Assembly: GCF_014652375.1 (NCBI RefSeq)
Contig: NZ_BMYR01000003.1
Span: 1 to 64,000, forward strand
Length of the DNA: 64,000 nucleotides
From: Alishewanella tabrizica
GTDB taxonomy: Bacteria; Pseudomonadota; Gammaproteobacteria; Enterobacterales; Alteromonadaceae
Direction: 5' to 3'
How positions within the stretch are numbered: position 1 is the first letter of the stretch; each line of letters begins with the position of its first letter. Position numbers and translations under genes: made by a program. Under the pieces are notes generated by a model, which saw only the letters and a program-made list of their open reading frames with translations, did not search any database and had not been told where the DNA came from. Below are positions 46,785 through 57,545 of this stretch, one piece after another.

Positions 46785-48404
46785 ATGTTAAGAACAATAG
46801 GTATTCAAAAACGGTTACTCATTGCGTTTGGTTTTTTGGCATTTATGCTGGGAGCTTTGGGTCTATATAATTTATCGACGATGTCTGAGATTCGTGCGCG
46901 GGCAAATTTGCTAGAAACAAATACGATCCCTTCGTTAACGAACGTCGCTGGGCTGAACAATACTGTAACTCGATTAAGAGTACAAACACTGCGTTTAATG
47001 TTAACTACTGACATCAATAACGAAGTGCCGACTTTACAACTTGTGACTGAGCTAAGGCAACAAGCGCTGGAAATTGAGCAACGTTATAAATTATTAATTA
47101 ATAGTGCAGAAGAAAAACTAATTTATGATGAGTTTGAGGCACAATTAGCGCAATACCTGCGCTTGCAAGAGCAATCGATTGAGTTTTTAAAACAAGATGA
47201 AACTGGCTTAGCATTGGATTTATTACAGCAAATTAATCCCTTAACGGATGCAATGGCAGCTAATTTACTCAAATTAACCCAGTTAAATGAAGCTGCAGCA
47301 GCTACTGCTCGAGCGGATTCTATAGCAGGGTTTGAAAAAGCGCGATTACTGGTGATAATTTTGATTATATTGGCTGTAATCATCGCTATTGCAATCGCAT
47401 TGTTTATTTCAGCCAGTATTAATCAGCCTTTGGCGCAGGCGGTTCGTTCGGCGCAAACCGTAGCCAGTGGTGATTTAACGCAGCGCATTGAAAGTGACGG
47501 TCAGGATGAATTGACACTGCTCACCAATGCCTTGTTGCAAATGCAACAGAAGTTGCGTGATGCCATTAGTCATATTGCCAGTTCAGCCAGCCAACTTGCT
47601 TCTGCTGCGGAAGAATTGAATGCGGTTACCGATGAATCGGCCCGCGCTATTCAGTTACAAAATGATGAAGTGCAGCAAGCGGCAACAGCAATTACCGAAA
47701 TGAGCTCTGCGGTAGATGAAGTCGCGTCAACGGCGATGCAAACGTCGGAAGCGTCTGTTCAATCGGCGGCATTAGCGAAAGATGGTAGCCAAAAAGTGCT
47801 ACAAACTCGCACAGTGATTGGCAAAATGAACGCCGACGTGCAGCAAAGTACCAATGTAATTAACGTACTGGCTGACAAGGTGTCATCGATTAACCAAGTG
47901 CTTGAAGTGATCCGCAATGTGGCCGAGCAAACCAATTTACTGGCTTTAAATGCGGCGATTGAGGCCGCACGTGCGGGTGATGCAGGTCGAGGATTTGCGG
48001 TGGTGGCGGATGAAGTTCGTAGTTTAGCGTACCGTACTCAAACGTCGACCGGCGAAATTGAACAAATGATTAGTCAGGTTCAAGGTTCGGTAAAAGAAGC
48101 AGTAAACGCAATGCAGTTAATAAGCCAAAATGCTGACAATGCGCAAAGTGTTGCAGAAGAAGCTGCAGGCGCTTTAACGCGAATCGCCGATAACATTACC
48201 AGCATTAGCGATCAAAACCATGTTATTGCCAGTGCAGCCGAAGAGCAATCTAAGGTAGCGCGTGAGATAGATCGTAATATTATTACTATTAGTGATTTAG
48301 CAAACCAAACTTCAGCTGGTTCGCACCAAACATCAGCCAGTGCTTCAGAGTTATCTCGGTTAGCTATTCAGTTAAATGAATTGGTTAATCGCTTTAAGGT
48401 TTAA
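46785..48404 (+). CDS. Methyl-accepting chemotaxis protein
   Basis: About 539 residues from ATG 46785 (four codons after an in-frame ATG at 46773). A membrane helix (about residues 7-26), a four-helix-bundle-type ligand domain, a second helix near 190-212, HAMP, and the signalling hairpin [20 protein letters not shown] with [15 protein letters not shown] are visible. It relays ligand binding to CheA/CheW. No C-terminal methylesterase-binding pentapeptide is present. Upstream paired dyads may control it. Confidence 0.95.
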   Translation: MLRTIGIQKRLLIAFGFLAFMLGALGLYNLSTMSEIRARANLLETNTIPSLTNVAGLNNTVTRLRVQTLRLMLTTDINNEVPTLQLVTELRQQALEIEQRYKLLINSAEEKLIYDEFEAQLAQYLRLQEQSIEFLKQDETGLALDLLQQINPLTDAMAANLLKLTQLNEAAAATARADSIAGFEKARLLVIILIILAVIIAIAIALFISASINQPLAQAVRSAQTVASGDLTQRIESDGQDELTLLTNALLQMQQKLRDAISHIASSASQLASAAEELNAVTDESARAIQLQNDEVQQAATAITEMSSAVDEVASTAMQTSEASVQSAALAKDGSQKVLQTRTVIGKMNADVQQSTNVINVLADKVSSINQVLEVIRNVAEQTNLLALNAAIEAARAGDAGRGFAVVADEVRSLAYRTQTSTGEIEQMISQVQGSVKEAVNAMQLISQNADNAQSVAEEAAGALTRIADNITSISDQNHVIASAAEEQSKVAREIDRNIITISDLANQTSAGSHQTSASASELSRLAIQLNELVNRFKV

Positions 48405-48445
48405 CGTCATTGCGCTGTTAAAGCCGTATTGTGCATATCGTTGTT

Positions 48446-48475
48446 AAAAAGTGGCGCTATTTAGCGCCACTTTTT
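48446..48475. terminator. Bidirectional terminator between two chemoreceptor genes
   Basis: AAAAAGTGGCGCTA (48446-48459) is fully complementary to TAGCGCCACTTTTT (48462-48475), giving T runs on both strands, so it can serve both convergent genes. Confidence 0.9.
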
Positions 48476-48495
48476 TATTAAAGTCATTACATACT

Positions 48496-50340
48496 TTAAG
48501 CTCGAAACTTTTCTACTTCCATTCGCAATTCACGAGCCTGACCCGCTACCATTTCGCTTAACTGATTAGTTTGACGAGCTGTACCGGCGGTTTCTTCTGA
48601 CATATCTCTAATTTTGACCACATTACGATTTACTTCAGCAGCTACTAGGCTCTGTTCTTCTATTGCTGCGGCTATTTGGGTGGTCATATCCATAATATTG
48701 CTGACATTCGCGGTGATTTGCTGCAACAGCTCTTTTGCGGTGCTAGCCTGATCGGCACTCTGCATGCCGTTATCACGGCATTCTTGCATAGTAATAGCAA
48801 TACCTTTGGTGCGCTGTTGTAACGTTTGAATAATCGCTTCTATTTGCCGTGTAGATTGCTGGGTGCGTTGTGCCAAGGTTCTAACTTCATCAGCGACAAC
48901 CGCAAAACCACGACCTTGTTCGCCGGCCCTGGCCGCTTCAATTGCCGCATTTAGCGCTAACAAGTTGGTTTGTTCAGCAATGGCGCGTATCACATCGAGT
49001 ACAGAGCCGATATTGATACTGTCTTGTTCTAGTTCTAAGGCGGACTTACTGGCATCTTGCAAACGCGTCGCCAGTGCTTTCACAAAGTCCACACTATCGC
49101 TAACTTGCTGCTGACCCTGTTGTGCATTTAAGTTGGTGCTGTTAGCCGTGCTCGCGGTCATCTCTGTGTTTGCGGCAATTTCCTGAATAGTCGCACCCAT
49201 TTCTGTAACTGCGGTGGCTACCATATCAGTTTCTGATTGTTGCTCACGCATCAGTGTGGCGCTGCCTGCTGCGGCGCTGGCCAGTTGTTCCGTGACGCTG
49301 TCTAGTGTTTCTAGTGAATGATTAACCGATTTTACGAGGGTTTGAATATCGGAGAGTAGGGTATTAACATTCTCGCCCAAAAAGGCAATTTCATCTTTAC
49401 CAAGTATCTGAAGCCTTAGGGTAAAATCCTTTTCATTTCGAATACGGGCCAAATCAGCAGAGGCCTGCTGAATGGGTTTTTGAATACTGCGAGCAATCAG
49501 GCTGACCAGTAACACCACTAAGATAATGATTAGGGCAAAAATACCCAGGCTTAACCGATTGATCTGTTGCACCGCGTCGCTAAAACTGGCGCTAAGTTGC
49601 TCTGACATCTGTTTCAGCAGGCTTTCGGTAGCTTGAATTTGTTGGCGCATCCGGCCTTCTACCCCTTGATTTTGGTTTAAGCCTCGCTGCTCCATTGCTT
49701 TACCCAAAGCGTTTATACTTTGCATATAGTCTTGTAAGATACGCACTTCTGATTCTGACAATTCCGCTTGCAAGTTTGTAGCAATCGCGAGTTGTTTAGT
49801 AAGATCTTCTGGAGTTAGTCTGAGTAAAAAATCTTTTTCTAGGCGGCGCAGTTGTAAATATGACACCTGCTGTTCTAAAGAGCTGCTAAGTTGCTGCTCC
49901 AGCTGATGCGCACTATTGCGCAGCTCACCTAGCAATCCATCCGTGGCGGTTAAACCTATTTGTTGTTGTAAGGCAACCAGTGCAGCAAACTCATTACCGT
50001 AGTTTGTTACCAAGCGTGCAAACTCAGTGGTGTGGGGATCGGGCAAGTTCAGTTTAGTTAATAATTGTTTTAGTTCAGCAAGTTTTTGTTCCAGGTGTTG
50101 CTGTGTTTCCTGGTGCCGTGGTAAATAGCGTAATTCCTGGCGTAATATAAAGTCCTTTTCGTGACGTCGCAGCATCAACATATCGGTATTCAGTTCAGCG
50201 ATTAGTTTATCGGCAGAGGCCAAACTGCCCAACGTTTTTGCCTGATATTGCATCAGAACTAGCATTAAGCTCAGTGCGATGACCGCAACAGCCGCTATTG
50301 ATATTAGTCTATTTTTTATAGAGATATTATTAAGTTGCAT
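48496..50340 (-). CDS. Methyl-accepting chemotaxis protein
   Basis: 614 residues from ATG 50340, preceded by GGAGG; 15 codons of open frame upstream are not used. Begins [20 protein letters not shown] with a first membrane helix, then a long helical sensor region (about 40-270) rich in Gln and Leu with repeated [15 protein letters not shown] segments, a second helix, HAMP, and the signalling hairpin [20 protein letters not shown] with [15 protein letters not shown]. The repeated E-K-D-F motif suggests a helical bimodular-type sensor. Ligand unknown. Confidence 0.95.
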   Translation of the reverse strand: MQLNNISIKNRLISIAAVAVIALSLMLVLMQYQAKTLGSLASADKLIAELNTDMLMLRRHEKDFILRQELRYLPRHQETQQHLEQKLAELKQLLTKLNLPDPHTTEFARLVTNYGNEFAALVALQQQIGLTATDGLLGELRNSAHQLEQQLSSSLEQQVSYLQLRRLEKDFLLRLTPEDLTKQLAIATNLQAELSESEVRILQDYMQSINALGKAMEQRGLNQNQGVEGRMRQQIQATESLLKQMSEQLSASFSDAVQQINRLSLGIFALIIILVVLLVSLIARSIQKPIQQASADLARIRNEKDFTLRLQILGKDEIAFLGENVNTLLSDIQTLVKSVNHSLETLDSVTEQLASAAAGSATLMREQQSETDMVATAVTEMGATIQEIAANTEMTASTANSTNLNAQQGQQQVSDSVDFVKALATRLQDASKSALELEQDSINIGSVLDVIRAIAEQTNLLALNAAIEAARAGEQGRGFAVVADEVRTLAQRTQQSTRQIEAIIQTLQQRTKGIAITMQECRDNGMQSADQASTAKELLQQITANVSNIMDMTTQIAAAIEEQSLVAAEVNRNVVKIRDMSEETAGTARQTNQLSEMVAGQARELRMEVEKFRA

Positions 50341-50526
50341 GTTGCTGGTGCCTCCGGTGAATACTAAAATATAAAACCTGACCACTGTTATCTAGGTTTG
50401 ACATTGGCTTTTAGGCTAAGACAGAACCACATCTAATAGAGGCGCATAATTATATTAGCATAAGCGGCGATACATCACTTTGCCAGCTGCAAGCCTCTTA
50501 TTTACATCTAGACTAAATGCTTACTG

Positions 50527-51978
50527 CTAAAATAGCAGCAGTAGCCATGGATAGCCGATACAGAGCAAGATGGCTAAATAAAATAACCCAAACATGCTGC
50601 CAAGGCGCCAGTAATCCTGTGCTGGTAAATAACCGCTGCCAAAGTAAATTGGGCTGGGTCCAGTACCGTATGGTGTAAGTATGCCCATTAAACCTAGCGA
50701 GGTGACCAGTAATAAACTGAAGATCAGTAAATTCATGCCGGGGATAGCCGCACCAATTGCCAGCGTTACCGGCAGTAAAGCGGTAGTGTGCGCGGTGCTA
50801 CTGGCAAATAAATAGTGCAGCAGGTAAAAAGCAATGACTAAAACCAGTGTTGCGGCCACTGGTGAGACATCGCCCAACCATTCGCCACCTAATATGCCGA
50901 GCCAGCGAATAAAGCCGACATCCGACAAGCCACCCGCGAGTGTTACCAAGGTGGCAAACCATACCAGTGTATTCCAGGCGGCTTTATTGCCAGTAATATC
51001 TGACCAATCCAAAACCTTGGTGTACAGCATTAAACAAATAACTAACAGCGCAGCAAGCGCTGGTTCGATATATTTAGCGGCAAAGATCCACAGTACCAGT
51101 GCCAAGCAAACAAAGCTCACCAGTAACCATTCTTTTAGTTGCATCGGACCGAGTTTGCTCAGCTCTGCGGCGGCCCAGCGCGGCACTTCAGCATTGCTCT
51201 TGATGGTGGGCGGGTAAAACCAATAAGCTAGCAGCGGAGTCAGTAGCAGCAGCACTACCCCTACCGGCAAAAAAGCCAAAGCCCAAGTGCCCCAACTAAT
51301 ACTGATATCAATTTGGCTTTTAACGAGAGCAGTGGCCAATAAGTTGGGGGCCAATGCTGATAAAAACATCGAGCTCGTGACACAGGTAGCTGCAATGGCT
51401 ACCCACATCAAATAAGAGCCAATAAGTCGGGCGCTAGGATCGTTAGGTTTAGAACCATACAGGGCGGGTAGGTTAGAAATAATAGGGAAAATAGTACCAC
51501 CGCTTCTGGCCGTATTCGATGGTGTAAATGGGGCGAGCAATAAATCAGCAAAGCTGATTGCATAACCCAGAGCCAGAGTATTTTTCCCCATTTTTTTCAC
51601 TAACAATAAGGCTAATCGTTTACCAAACTGAGTTTTCTCATAACCCGCAGCGAATATAAATGCACTGAAAATTAGCCAAACGGTAGCATTACCAAAGCCG
51701 GCAACCGCCCAGCGAAAAGCAGTACCTGCACTATTAAAATTAGGCGCAGCAAGCTGCGCGGGGCTAAATAACATCCACGGGGCAGCAATTGCCACCAATA
51801 CCACTGCCGATAAACCCACAACTGCACCCGGCAGCGGTTCAAGTATTAACCCTGCAATGACTGCAATAAAAATAGCAAAGAAACGCCAAGCATGGGGATC
51901 TAAGCCTTCGGGAACCGGCAGTAACAGAACTACCACCGCCAATAGCACAGGTAGTAGTGCTTTTAACCAAATAGGCAT
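50527..51978 (-). CDS. DASS-family sodium:dicarboxylate/anion symporter
   Basis: 483 residues, about 12 membrane segments. The blocks APFTPSNTARSGGTIFPI and GILTPYGTGPSPIYFGSGYL are the two Ser-Asn-Thr-type substrate-binding motifs of the divalent anion:sodium symporter family (2-oxoglutarate/malate, citrate or tartrate carriers). No sensor or metabolic partner is adjacent, so the substrate is open. Confidence 0.9.
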   Translation of the reverse strand: MPIWLKALLPVLLAVVVLLLPVPEGLDPHAWRFFAIFIAVIAGLILEPLPGAVVGLSAVVLVAIAAPWMLFSPAQLAAPNFNSAGTAFRWAVAGFGNATVWLIFSAFIFAAGYEKTQFGKRLALLLVKKMGKNTLALGYAISFADLLLAPFTPSNTARSGGTIFPIISNLPALYGSKPNDPSARLIGSYLMWVAIAATCVTSSMFLSALAPNLLATALVKSQIDISISWGTWALAFLPVGVVLLLLTPLLAYWFYPPTIKSNAEVPRWAAAELSKLGPMQLKEWLLVSFVCLALVLWIFAAKYIEPALAALLVICLMLYTKVLDWSDITGNKAAWNTLVWFATLVTLAGGLSDVGFIRWLGILGGEWLGDVSPVAATLVLVIAFYLLHYLFASSTAHTTALLPVTLAIGAAIPGMNLLIFSLLLVTSLGLMGILTPYGTGPSPIYFGSGYLPAQDYWRLGSMFGLFYLAILLCIGYPWLLLLF

Positions 51979-52215
51979 TGCTTTGCTCCATGTTGAGTTA
52001 TTTCCTCCAGAAGCTGCTTCAAAAATAGCTAAGGATGGAGAAGAGGTAAAAGACTCGATATAAACAGCTTAGCAAGAATTCTTCGGCGTTGAATGTTTAA
52101 GTCACCTTTAGCTGATCTGCCACAAAGATTAAGCATTGGCGCAGTACCTTGTACTCAGGTTTTTCGGAAAAGCGCCTTTCATGCTATTCTGCATAAAGCA
52201 AAAGAAGGAAAGACT

Positions 52216-53442
52216 ATGCCCAGATATTCAGCCGAATTTATTAAAGATATGCCTAAATCCGATTTGCACTTGCATCTGGATGGTAGCCTCAGGCTCGACA
52301 GTTTGATTGAAATGGCCAAGCGCAGTAATGTTAGCTTGCCATCAGATAGCGTTGCCGGTTTAAAAGAGTTGGTATTTAAAGATCGTTATCAAAATCTCGG
52401 TGAATACCTGCACTGTTTTCAGTATACCTGCGCGGTATTGCGCGATCCGGAAAATTTGGAACAAGCGGCCTATGAGCTGGCGCTCGATAACCAAGCCGAA
52501 GGAGTAAATTATATCGAGGTGCGTTTTGCGCCACAGCTGCTAATTGATTTAGGTCGCGGCATTGATTTTGACCAAATAATGCATGCGGTAAATAAGGGCT
52601 TAAAGCGTGCCATGCAGCAGTATAATGCTACCGAAGCCGTATTAAGCGGCCAAAAGCCGCCGTTTTATTACGGCATTATCAATTGTGCGATGCGCATGTT
52701 TGGCAATAAAGGCTTCTCGCCCTATTACACGAATTTATTTCAGTTGATGCGTGACTTTGCACCGATGGACGTGATTAAACTGGCGGCGATGGAGTTGGTG
52801 CGGGCCAGTGTAAGGCTGCGGGATGAAGAAGGCATACCTATCGTGGGCTTAGATTTAGCCGGGCAGGAAGCCGGTTACCCGGCGGGCAAATTTAAAGAAG
52901 TGTATGAATATGCCCATCAACACTTTTTACTGAAGACCTTGCATGCTGGTGAAGCCTACGGTGCCGAGAGTGTATTTGAAGCGATTACCGAGTGTTATGC
53001 TGATCGTATTGGTCACGGCTACTCGATGTTTATGCCAGAGATGATTAAAGATCCGGCTATCGTCGATAAAAGTAAATATATCAGTAACTTGGCATCCTAT
53101 ATTGCTGATAAGCGTATTGCTATTGAAGTCTGTTTAACCAGTAATCTGCAAACTAATCCGGCCATTACCGATATTCGCCAACATAAATTTAAAGCCATGC
53201 TGGAGCACCGTATTGCGACAGTAATTTGTACCGACAATCGTTTGGTATCTAATACCACCGTGAGTAAAGAATACCAGCTGGCACTGGATAACTTTGACGT
53301 GCCCTTAAAACGTCTAAAAGATATGGTGGCTTACGGTTTTAAGAAAAGCTTTTTCCCGGGTAGCTATGTGGAAAAGCGTCAATATGCTAAGCAATGTCTG
53401 GAATATTTTGATCGGGTAGCGCAGCGCTATGGTTTTATCTAA
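52216..53442 (+). CDS. add: Adenosine deaminase
   Basis: 408 residues from ATG 52216, with AAGGAAAG just upstream; 41 more codons are open before it but unsupported. KSDLHLHLDGSL carries the first two zinc His, LHAGEAYG the third with the catalytic Glu, DRIGHGYSM the proton-shuttle His, and ICTDNRLVS the last zinc Asp. The Asn after that Asp is the usual variant in many bacterial Add proteins. It converts adenosine to inosine in purine salvage. The upstream gene (anion transporter) is divergent. Confidence 0.9.
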   Translation: MPRYSAEFIKDMPKSDLHLHLDGSLRLDSLIEMAKRSNVSLPSDSVAGLKELVFKDRYQNLGEYLHCFQYTCAVLRDPENLEQAAYELALDNQAEGVNYIEVRFAPQLLIDLGRGIDFDQIMHAVNKGLKRAMQQYNATEAVLSGQKPPFYYGIINCAMRMFGNKGFSPYYTNLFQLMRDFAPMDVIKLAAMELVRASVRLRDEEGIPIVGLDLAGQEAGYPAGKFKEVYEYAHQHFLLKTLHAGEAYGAESVFEAITECYADRIGHGYSMFMPEMIKDPAIVDKSKYISNLASYIADKRIAIEVCLTSNLQTNPAITDIRQHKFKAMLEHRIATVICTDNRLVSNTTVSKEYQLALDNFDVPLKRLKDMVAYGFKKSFFPGSYVEKRQYAKQCLEYFDRVAQRYGFI

Positions 53443-53754
53443 TTAAAACAATCATTTAGGCTGTGTGTCGCAAAAGGCATACAGGCTAAGTTTTTGATTT
53501 TTAATGATATTTTATTTACACGCTTTTATGTGTCTCTAATTTGCAACACTTCCAGCTTCATCTCCTATAGATAAACGTCCAGATTAATCCTAAATTATTG
53601 AAATTAAGGTGATTTTAAAAGTTGGCACAGAGCATGCATTATTTATGGTACGGCTGCAGGGGAATATCGCAAAAGTACGAATCTTACTTTTACGACATTC
53701 TCCTGAGACAGCACGGACCGCTCCATTTTCAGGAGCTTTAACCGGAGAAGTACC
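53443..53754. other. Leader region of the small membrane protein gene
   Basis: No gene is seen. It contains the hairpin at 53671-53691 and a strong ribosome site before 53755. The long leader relative to the tiny gene suggests post-transcriptional control. Confidence 0.4.
53671..53691 (+). promoter_or_regulatory. Hairpin in mRNA leader
   Basis: AAAAGTA (53671-53677) and TACTTTT (53685-53691) form a 7-base stem with loop cgaatct, 63 bases before the start codon. Possible regulatory stem; not a terminator, because the T run is only the stem itself. Confidence 0.35.
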
Positions 53755-53943
53755 ATGGATATGTTTTTAAGCTTAGTTACCCTGTTTCTGGTTGCCAACA
53801 TGGCTATCGTATTCACGCTGTTACGTCGTATCGACTTAAACAATGCTAGCGTGCAAGCGTGGGAACAAGCACAAGCAGCAACTGAAATCACCGTGGCGCA
53901 ACCTGCTTATGTTCCAGGCTTAAATACTGAACTAGCTCAGTAA
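53755..53943 (+). CDS. Small single-pass membrane protein
   Basis: 62 residues with GGAGAAG upstream of ATG 53755. Residues 2-22 (DMFLSLVTLFLVANMAIVFT) form one membrane helix, followed by a short polar tail rich in Ala and Gln. No family is recognised. Its own terminator follows, so it is a single-gene transcript next to the glrK operon. Confidence 0.65.
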   Translation: MDMFLSLVTLFLVANMAIVFTLLRRIDLNNASVQAWEQAQAATEITVAQPAYVPGLNTELAQ

Positions 53944-53993
53944 CTTTTTAAGTCAGTACAGTCACGCACGTTCTCCTGTACTGAATCTGCCTT

Positions 53994-54017
53994 GGCCAGC
54001 TTAGTCTGGCCTTTTTT
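53994..54017 (+). terminator. Rho-independent terminator
   Basis: GGCCAG (53994-53999), loop cttagt, CTGGCC (54006-54011) and six T. It ends the small membrane protein transcript before glrK. Confidence 0.9.
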
Positions 54018-54149
54018 ATTGCTAGCGGTTACTCTTAACGTTGTCATGTCGTGTACCCCCTGTCGTAAGCCGTAATTTTGTCTCAATACAAACAGCGTTT
54101 TTTTTCGTAAACTGATAAGCTAGTATTTTACTTCAATACACTGTGAGCT

Positions 54150-55571
54150 ATGCGTTTCTCAATTCAAACCGCTTCGTTGCGTCAATTAGTATTACTTAGC
54201 TTCTTTTTAGCATTGATCCCCGTTGCTGTGCTGTTATGGCAAAGCAATAAATCGTTAAGTGGGGTAAGCTCCTATGCGATTACCTCGGCAGAGCAAGCCG
54301 TATCATCGGTGAGACAATCAGAGAGTATGCAAAGTATCGTCATTGATATCGAGCGTGCGGTGCGGCAATACGTTGTAGTACGTACAGATGCCTTGCAACG
54401 GGTTGCCCGAACCCATTTAGATAATCAGCTCAACTTATTAAATCAAGTGTGTATTGAATTGCCGCAATTAACGTTGTGTGATGAACAACGCGCAGCGCTC
54501 GAAGCCTTAAAGCAACGCTTTAATGAACCTGTATTGGAAACTCCGGAGCTGTTATTACAGCAAATTCGTACACAACAGCAGCAAATTACCCAACAAATAT
54601 GGGATTTATTAGAGCAACAATTACAAAACCAACAACAACAAGTTGCTACTACTAAGCAGCAACTTGCTTGGCAAACCTTTGGTCTGGTCTTGTTGACCTT
54701 ATTATTGGTGTTATGGGCATCGAACCGTATCACAGCGCCAGTGCAAAAATTGGATAGAATGATCCGTGCCATTGCCCAGCCGAAACATCAATTTCCAGAT
54801 GAAAAGCTTCAAGGTCCGCGTGAACTTACTGAGTTGGGCGAGCAATTACGCTGGCTTAGTTCACGTTTGCAACAGCTAGAAGCCTTACGCTTGATTTTAC
54901 TTCGGCATGCTTCGCATGAATTAAAAACACCGTTATCGAGTATTCGTGAAGGGTGCGCGTTGTTAACTGAACAACTGGTTGGGCCTTTAACACCGCAACA
55001 GCTTGAAGTGGTAACCTTGTTAAATGGTAGCGCTGATCGATTAAGTGTGTTGACCGAGCAACTTTTAGATTATAACCGTTTATTACAGCAAGCTCAGCCC
55101 GAGTGGAGTCAGCAAATACCACAGCAATTGATGCAAGAGTGCTTTAGTGATCATGCGTTGTCGTTACAACAGCGGCAACAACAAGTAAAACTTGATTGCC
55201 AGTTAAATGCTTTATATACCGATGCTACCTTATTTAGGCGTATTTTAGACAATTTAATCAATAATGCGCAGGCGTATGGTGCTGAAGGAAGTCCGGTATG
55301 GGTAAAACTCTATCGGCAAGAGGATGCTATTATGCTAGATGTTGCCAATAACGGTACACCCATCCCGGTATCATTAAGGGAAAAACTGTTTGAACCGTTT
55401 CAGCGAGGCACCACACCACGCTTTGACTCTGTGCAAGGTTCTGGCTTAGGACTATCCATTGTCGCCGACTGTGCTCGCTTACTGGGTGGGCATGCAGATA
55501 TCGTCGATGTTGTTTATGCGGATGTTTGTATTCGGGTTCGATTGCCATTATTAGGAGAAAAACCGGTATGA
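54150..55571 (+). CDS. glrK: Sensor histidine kinase GlrK (QseE-like)
   Basis: 473 residues. One membrane helix near 12-30, a periplasmic helical sensor rich in Gln (about 35-170), a second helix near 173-193, HAMP, then the phospho-acceptor box RHASHELKTPLSSIREG (His256) and ATPase boxes LDNLINNAQAYG and GSGLGLSIVADCARLLGGHA. Gene order with a QseG-like lipoprotein and an NtrC-type regulator identifies GlrK. In enterobacteria it responds to envelope conditions and controls the small RNA GlmY; the target here is unknown. Confidence 0.9.
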   Translation: MRFSIQTASLRQLVLLSFFLALIPVAVLLWQSNKSLSGVSSYAITSAEQAVSSVRQSESMQSIVIDIERAVRQYVVVRTDALQRVARTHLDNQLNLLNQVCIELPQLTLCDEQRAALEALKQRFNEPVLETPELLLQQIRTQQQQITQQIWDLLEQQLQNQQQQVATTKQQLAWQTFGLVLLTLLLVLWASNRITAPVQKLDRMIRAIAQPKHQFPDEKLQGPRELTELGEQLRWLSSRLQQLEALRLILLRHASHELKTPLSSIREGCALLTEQLVGPLTPQQLEVVTLLNGSADRLSVLTEQLLDYNRLLQQAQPEWSQQIPQQLMQECFSDHALSLQQRQQQVKLDCQLNALYTDATLFRRILDNLINNAQAYGAEGSPVWVKLYRQEDAIMLDVANNGTPIPVSLREKLFEPFQRGTTPRFDSVQGSGLGLSIVADCARLLGGHADIVDVVYADVCIRVRLPLLGEKPV

Positions 55572-56182
55572 AAAATGTTGTGTTAGTGGCTGCGCTGGCC
55601 TTGTTATGGGGCTGTCAAATGGCGCCAGTGCCCCTACCGCCGGTAACAGAGTCAATTGTTGAACCGGTTATCGAACCACCTCTGGTGGTTGACAACGTTG
55701 ATCCCGAGCCCATAGTGCTGTTAGCTATTAATGAAGAGGTTGATACCTTAGCGGCTTGGCTTGATTATCAACAGCAAATTCTAGTTGATCCTGATCCAGA
55801 GCGCGCTCGGTTAAGGGCCTTAACCGTCTTTGATGAAGTCGCACAATTACAGTTAGCGTTATTAAGTTTGCACCCCGATATGCCTTATGTCACACGGTTT
55901 CGGATCCAAACTCAATTCGCTGAAATGGTTTCAGGTTTTCCACCGCGCCTAGCGTCCATGTTTAGTTGGGCGTTAACCTACAATCAGAAACTGCTCGAAG
56001 CTGAATCAGCCGTTACTGCGGTAACCCGATTAAATGCGCAACAGCAAGATGCGCTGGAGCGAATGCAAAAAACCAATCGTGATCTACAGAAAAAGATTGA
56101 TGCACTTACTCAAATTGAAGCCGAGCTAAACACGCCTGCAGCAACGGAAAATAATACTGGAGTAAACAATGGCCAGAGATAA
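55568..56182 (+). CDS. qseG: QseG-like outer membrane lipoprotein
   Basis: 204 residues from ATG 55568, overlapping the kinase stop as ATGA; an upstream open stretch inside glrK is not used. MKNVVLVAALALLWGCQMAP ends in a lipobox (Cys16). A Pro/Val-rich linker is followed by helices and a C-terminal coiled coil (about 155-190). Position between kinase and regulator is the same as QseG, which activates the kinase in E. coli by contact in the periplasm. Overlaps glrR by 14 bases. Confidence 0.8.
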   Translation: MKNVVLVAALALLWGCQMAPVPLPPVTESIVEPVIEPPLVVDNVDPEPIVLLAINEEVDTLAAWLDYQQQILVDPDPERARLRALTVFDEVAQLQLALLSLHPDMPYVTRFRIQTQFAEMVSGFPPRLASMFSWALTYNQKLLEAESAVTAVTRLNAQQQDALERMQKTNRDLQKKIDALTQIEAELNTPAATENNTGVNNGQR

Positions 56183-57518
56183 TCCACGTTTACTCTTGGT
56201 AGATGATGATCCGAGTTTATTACGCTTATTAACATTGCGTTTAGAAGGTGAGGGTTATCAGGTTATTAATGCCGACAGTGCAGAGACCGCGCTGGCCTTA
56301 TTAACTAAGCACAGTGTAGATGTGGTACTAAGCGATTTACGCATGCCAGGTTTAGATGGCATGAGCTTATTTGATGAAATCGCCAAGCGCTACAAAGGAC
56401 TACCAGTGGTATTAATGACCGCACACGGTTCTATCCCCGAGGCAGTTGCTGCCACACAGCGCGGCGTCTTTGGGTTTTTAACGAAACCGCTAAATCCAGC
56501 CGAGCTACGTGAGGTGCTACAACGGGCGCTTAATCAATCATTGCCGGAACAAGCCGAATGGCGCGAAGCTATCATTACCCGCAGTAAATTGATGTTAGAT
56601 TTGCTTGAACAAGCTTATCGGGTGGCACAGCGTGACGTCAGTGTCCTAATAACAGGAGCGAGTGGTACAGGTAAAGAGCTGTTAGCCAATGCGATCCATA
56701 AAGCGAGCCCGCGCGGCGGTAAACCCTTTGTGGCGATAAACTGTGGCGCCTTGCCTGAGCATTTATTAGAGTCAGAATTATTTGGTCACAGTAAAGGTGC
56801 TTTTACTGGCGCGGTAACGGAACATGGCGGGTTATTTCGCGAAGCGGATGGCGGCACACTTTTCTTAGACGAAATTGGCGATATGCCAATTGCACTCCAA
56901 GTAAAATTATTACGTGCTCTGCAAGAGCGACAAATTCGCCCGGTAGGCAGTGCGAAAAGTATTCCTATAAATGTAAGGGTGTTGTCAGCAACACACCGTG
57001 ATTTACAACTTGCCATGAGCGAAGGTACCTTTCGCGAGGATCTTTACTATCGACTCAATGTGGTCAATTTACAATTACCCGGTTTAGAACAGCGCGCAGA
57101 AGATATTCCTCTGCTAGCACGGCATGTGCTGCAGCAAAGTGCTGATCGGCATCATGTGAAAGTAACGCGATTTTCTGATGATGCACTACAAATGTTGGCA
57201 ACGGCTAAATGGCCAGGCAATGTGCGGCAATTAGTTAATGTGGTTGAGCAATGTGTCGCTTTAACGCAGAGCCCAATTATTTCTGCATCCTTAGTTGAGC
57301 AGGCCTTGTCGCAAAATAGTAGCTATTGGCCCACCTTAACCGAAGCGCGCGATCAATTTGAGCGGCAGTATTTAATTCGGGTATTGCAAATGACAGAAGG
57401 CAATGTGACGCGCGCAGCCGAGTTAGCGGGCCGCAATAGAACTGATTTTTATAAGCTCTTGAAGAAACATGAGCTAAGTGCAGCACAGGTTGCAGAACAA
57501 AGTGATGAACTTGAATAA
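56169..57518 (+). CDS. glrR: NtrC-family response regulator GlrR
   Basis: 449 residues. Receiver domain with Asp56 in LSDLRMP and Lys106 in LTKPLNP; sigma-54 ATPase domain with GASGTGKE (163-170), SKGAFTGAV and LFLDEIGDM; Fis-type HTH at the C-terminus (EGNVTRAAELAGRNRTDFYK). It activates sigma-54 promoters when phosphorylated by GlrK. All key residues are present. It ends the glrK-qseG-glrR operon. Confidence 0.95.
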   Translation: MARDNPRLLLVDDDPSLLRLLTLRLEGEGYQVINADSAETALALLTKHSVDVVLSDLRMPGLDGMSLFDEIAKRYKGLPVVLMTAHGSIPEAVAATQRGVFGFLTKPLNPAELREVLQRALNQSLPEQAEWREAIITRSKLMLDLLEQAYRVAQRDVSVLITGASGTGKELLANAIHKASPRGGKPFVAINCGALPEHLLESELFGHSKGAFTGAVTEHGGLFREADGGTLFLDEIGDMPIALQVKLLRALQERQIRPVGSAKSIPINVRVLSATHRDLQLAMSEGTFREDLYYRLNVVNLQLPGLEQRAEDIPLLARHVLQQSADRHHVKVTRFSDDALQMLATAKWPGNVRQLVNVVEQCVALTQSPIISASLVEQALSQNSSYWPTLTEARDQFERQYLIRVLQMTEGNVTRAAELAGRNRTDFYKLLKKHELSAAQVAEQSDELE

Positions 57519-57545
57519 CCTAGTGTGTAAGGTAATGAGGATAAG

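Noticed and set aside
53097..53250. Adenosine deaminase with Asn after the zinc Asp (TDN for TDD)
   Set aside because: This variant is common in bacterial adenosine deaminases, so it is not treated as a lost active site.
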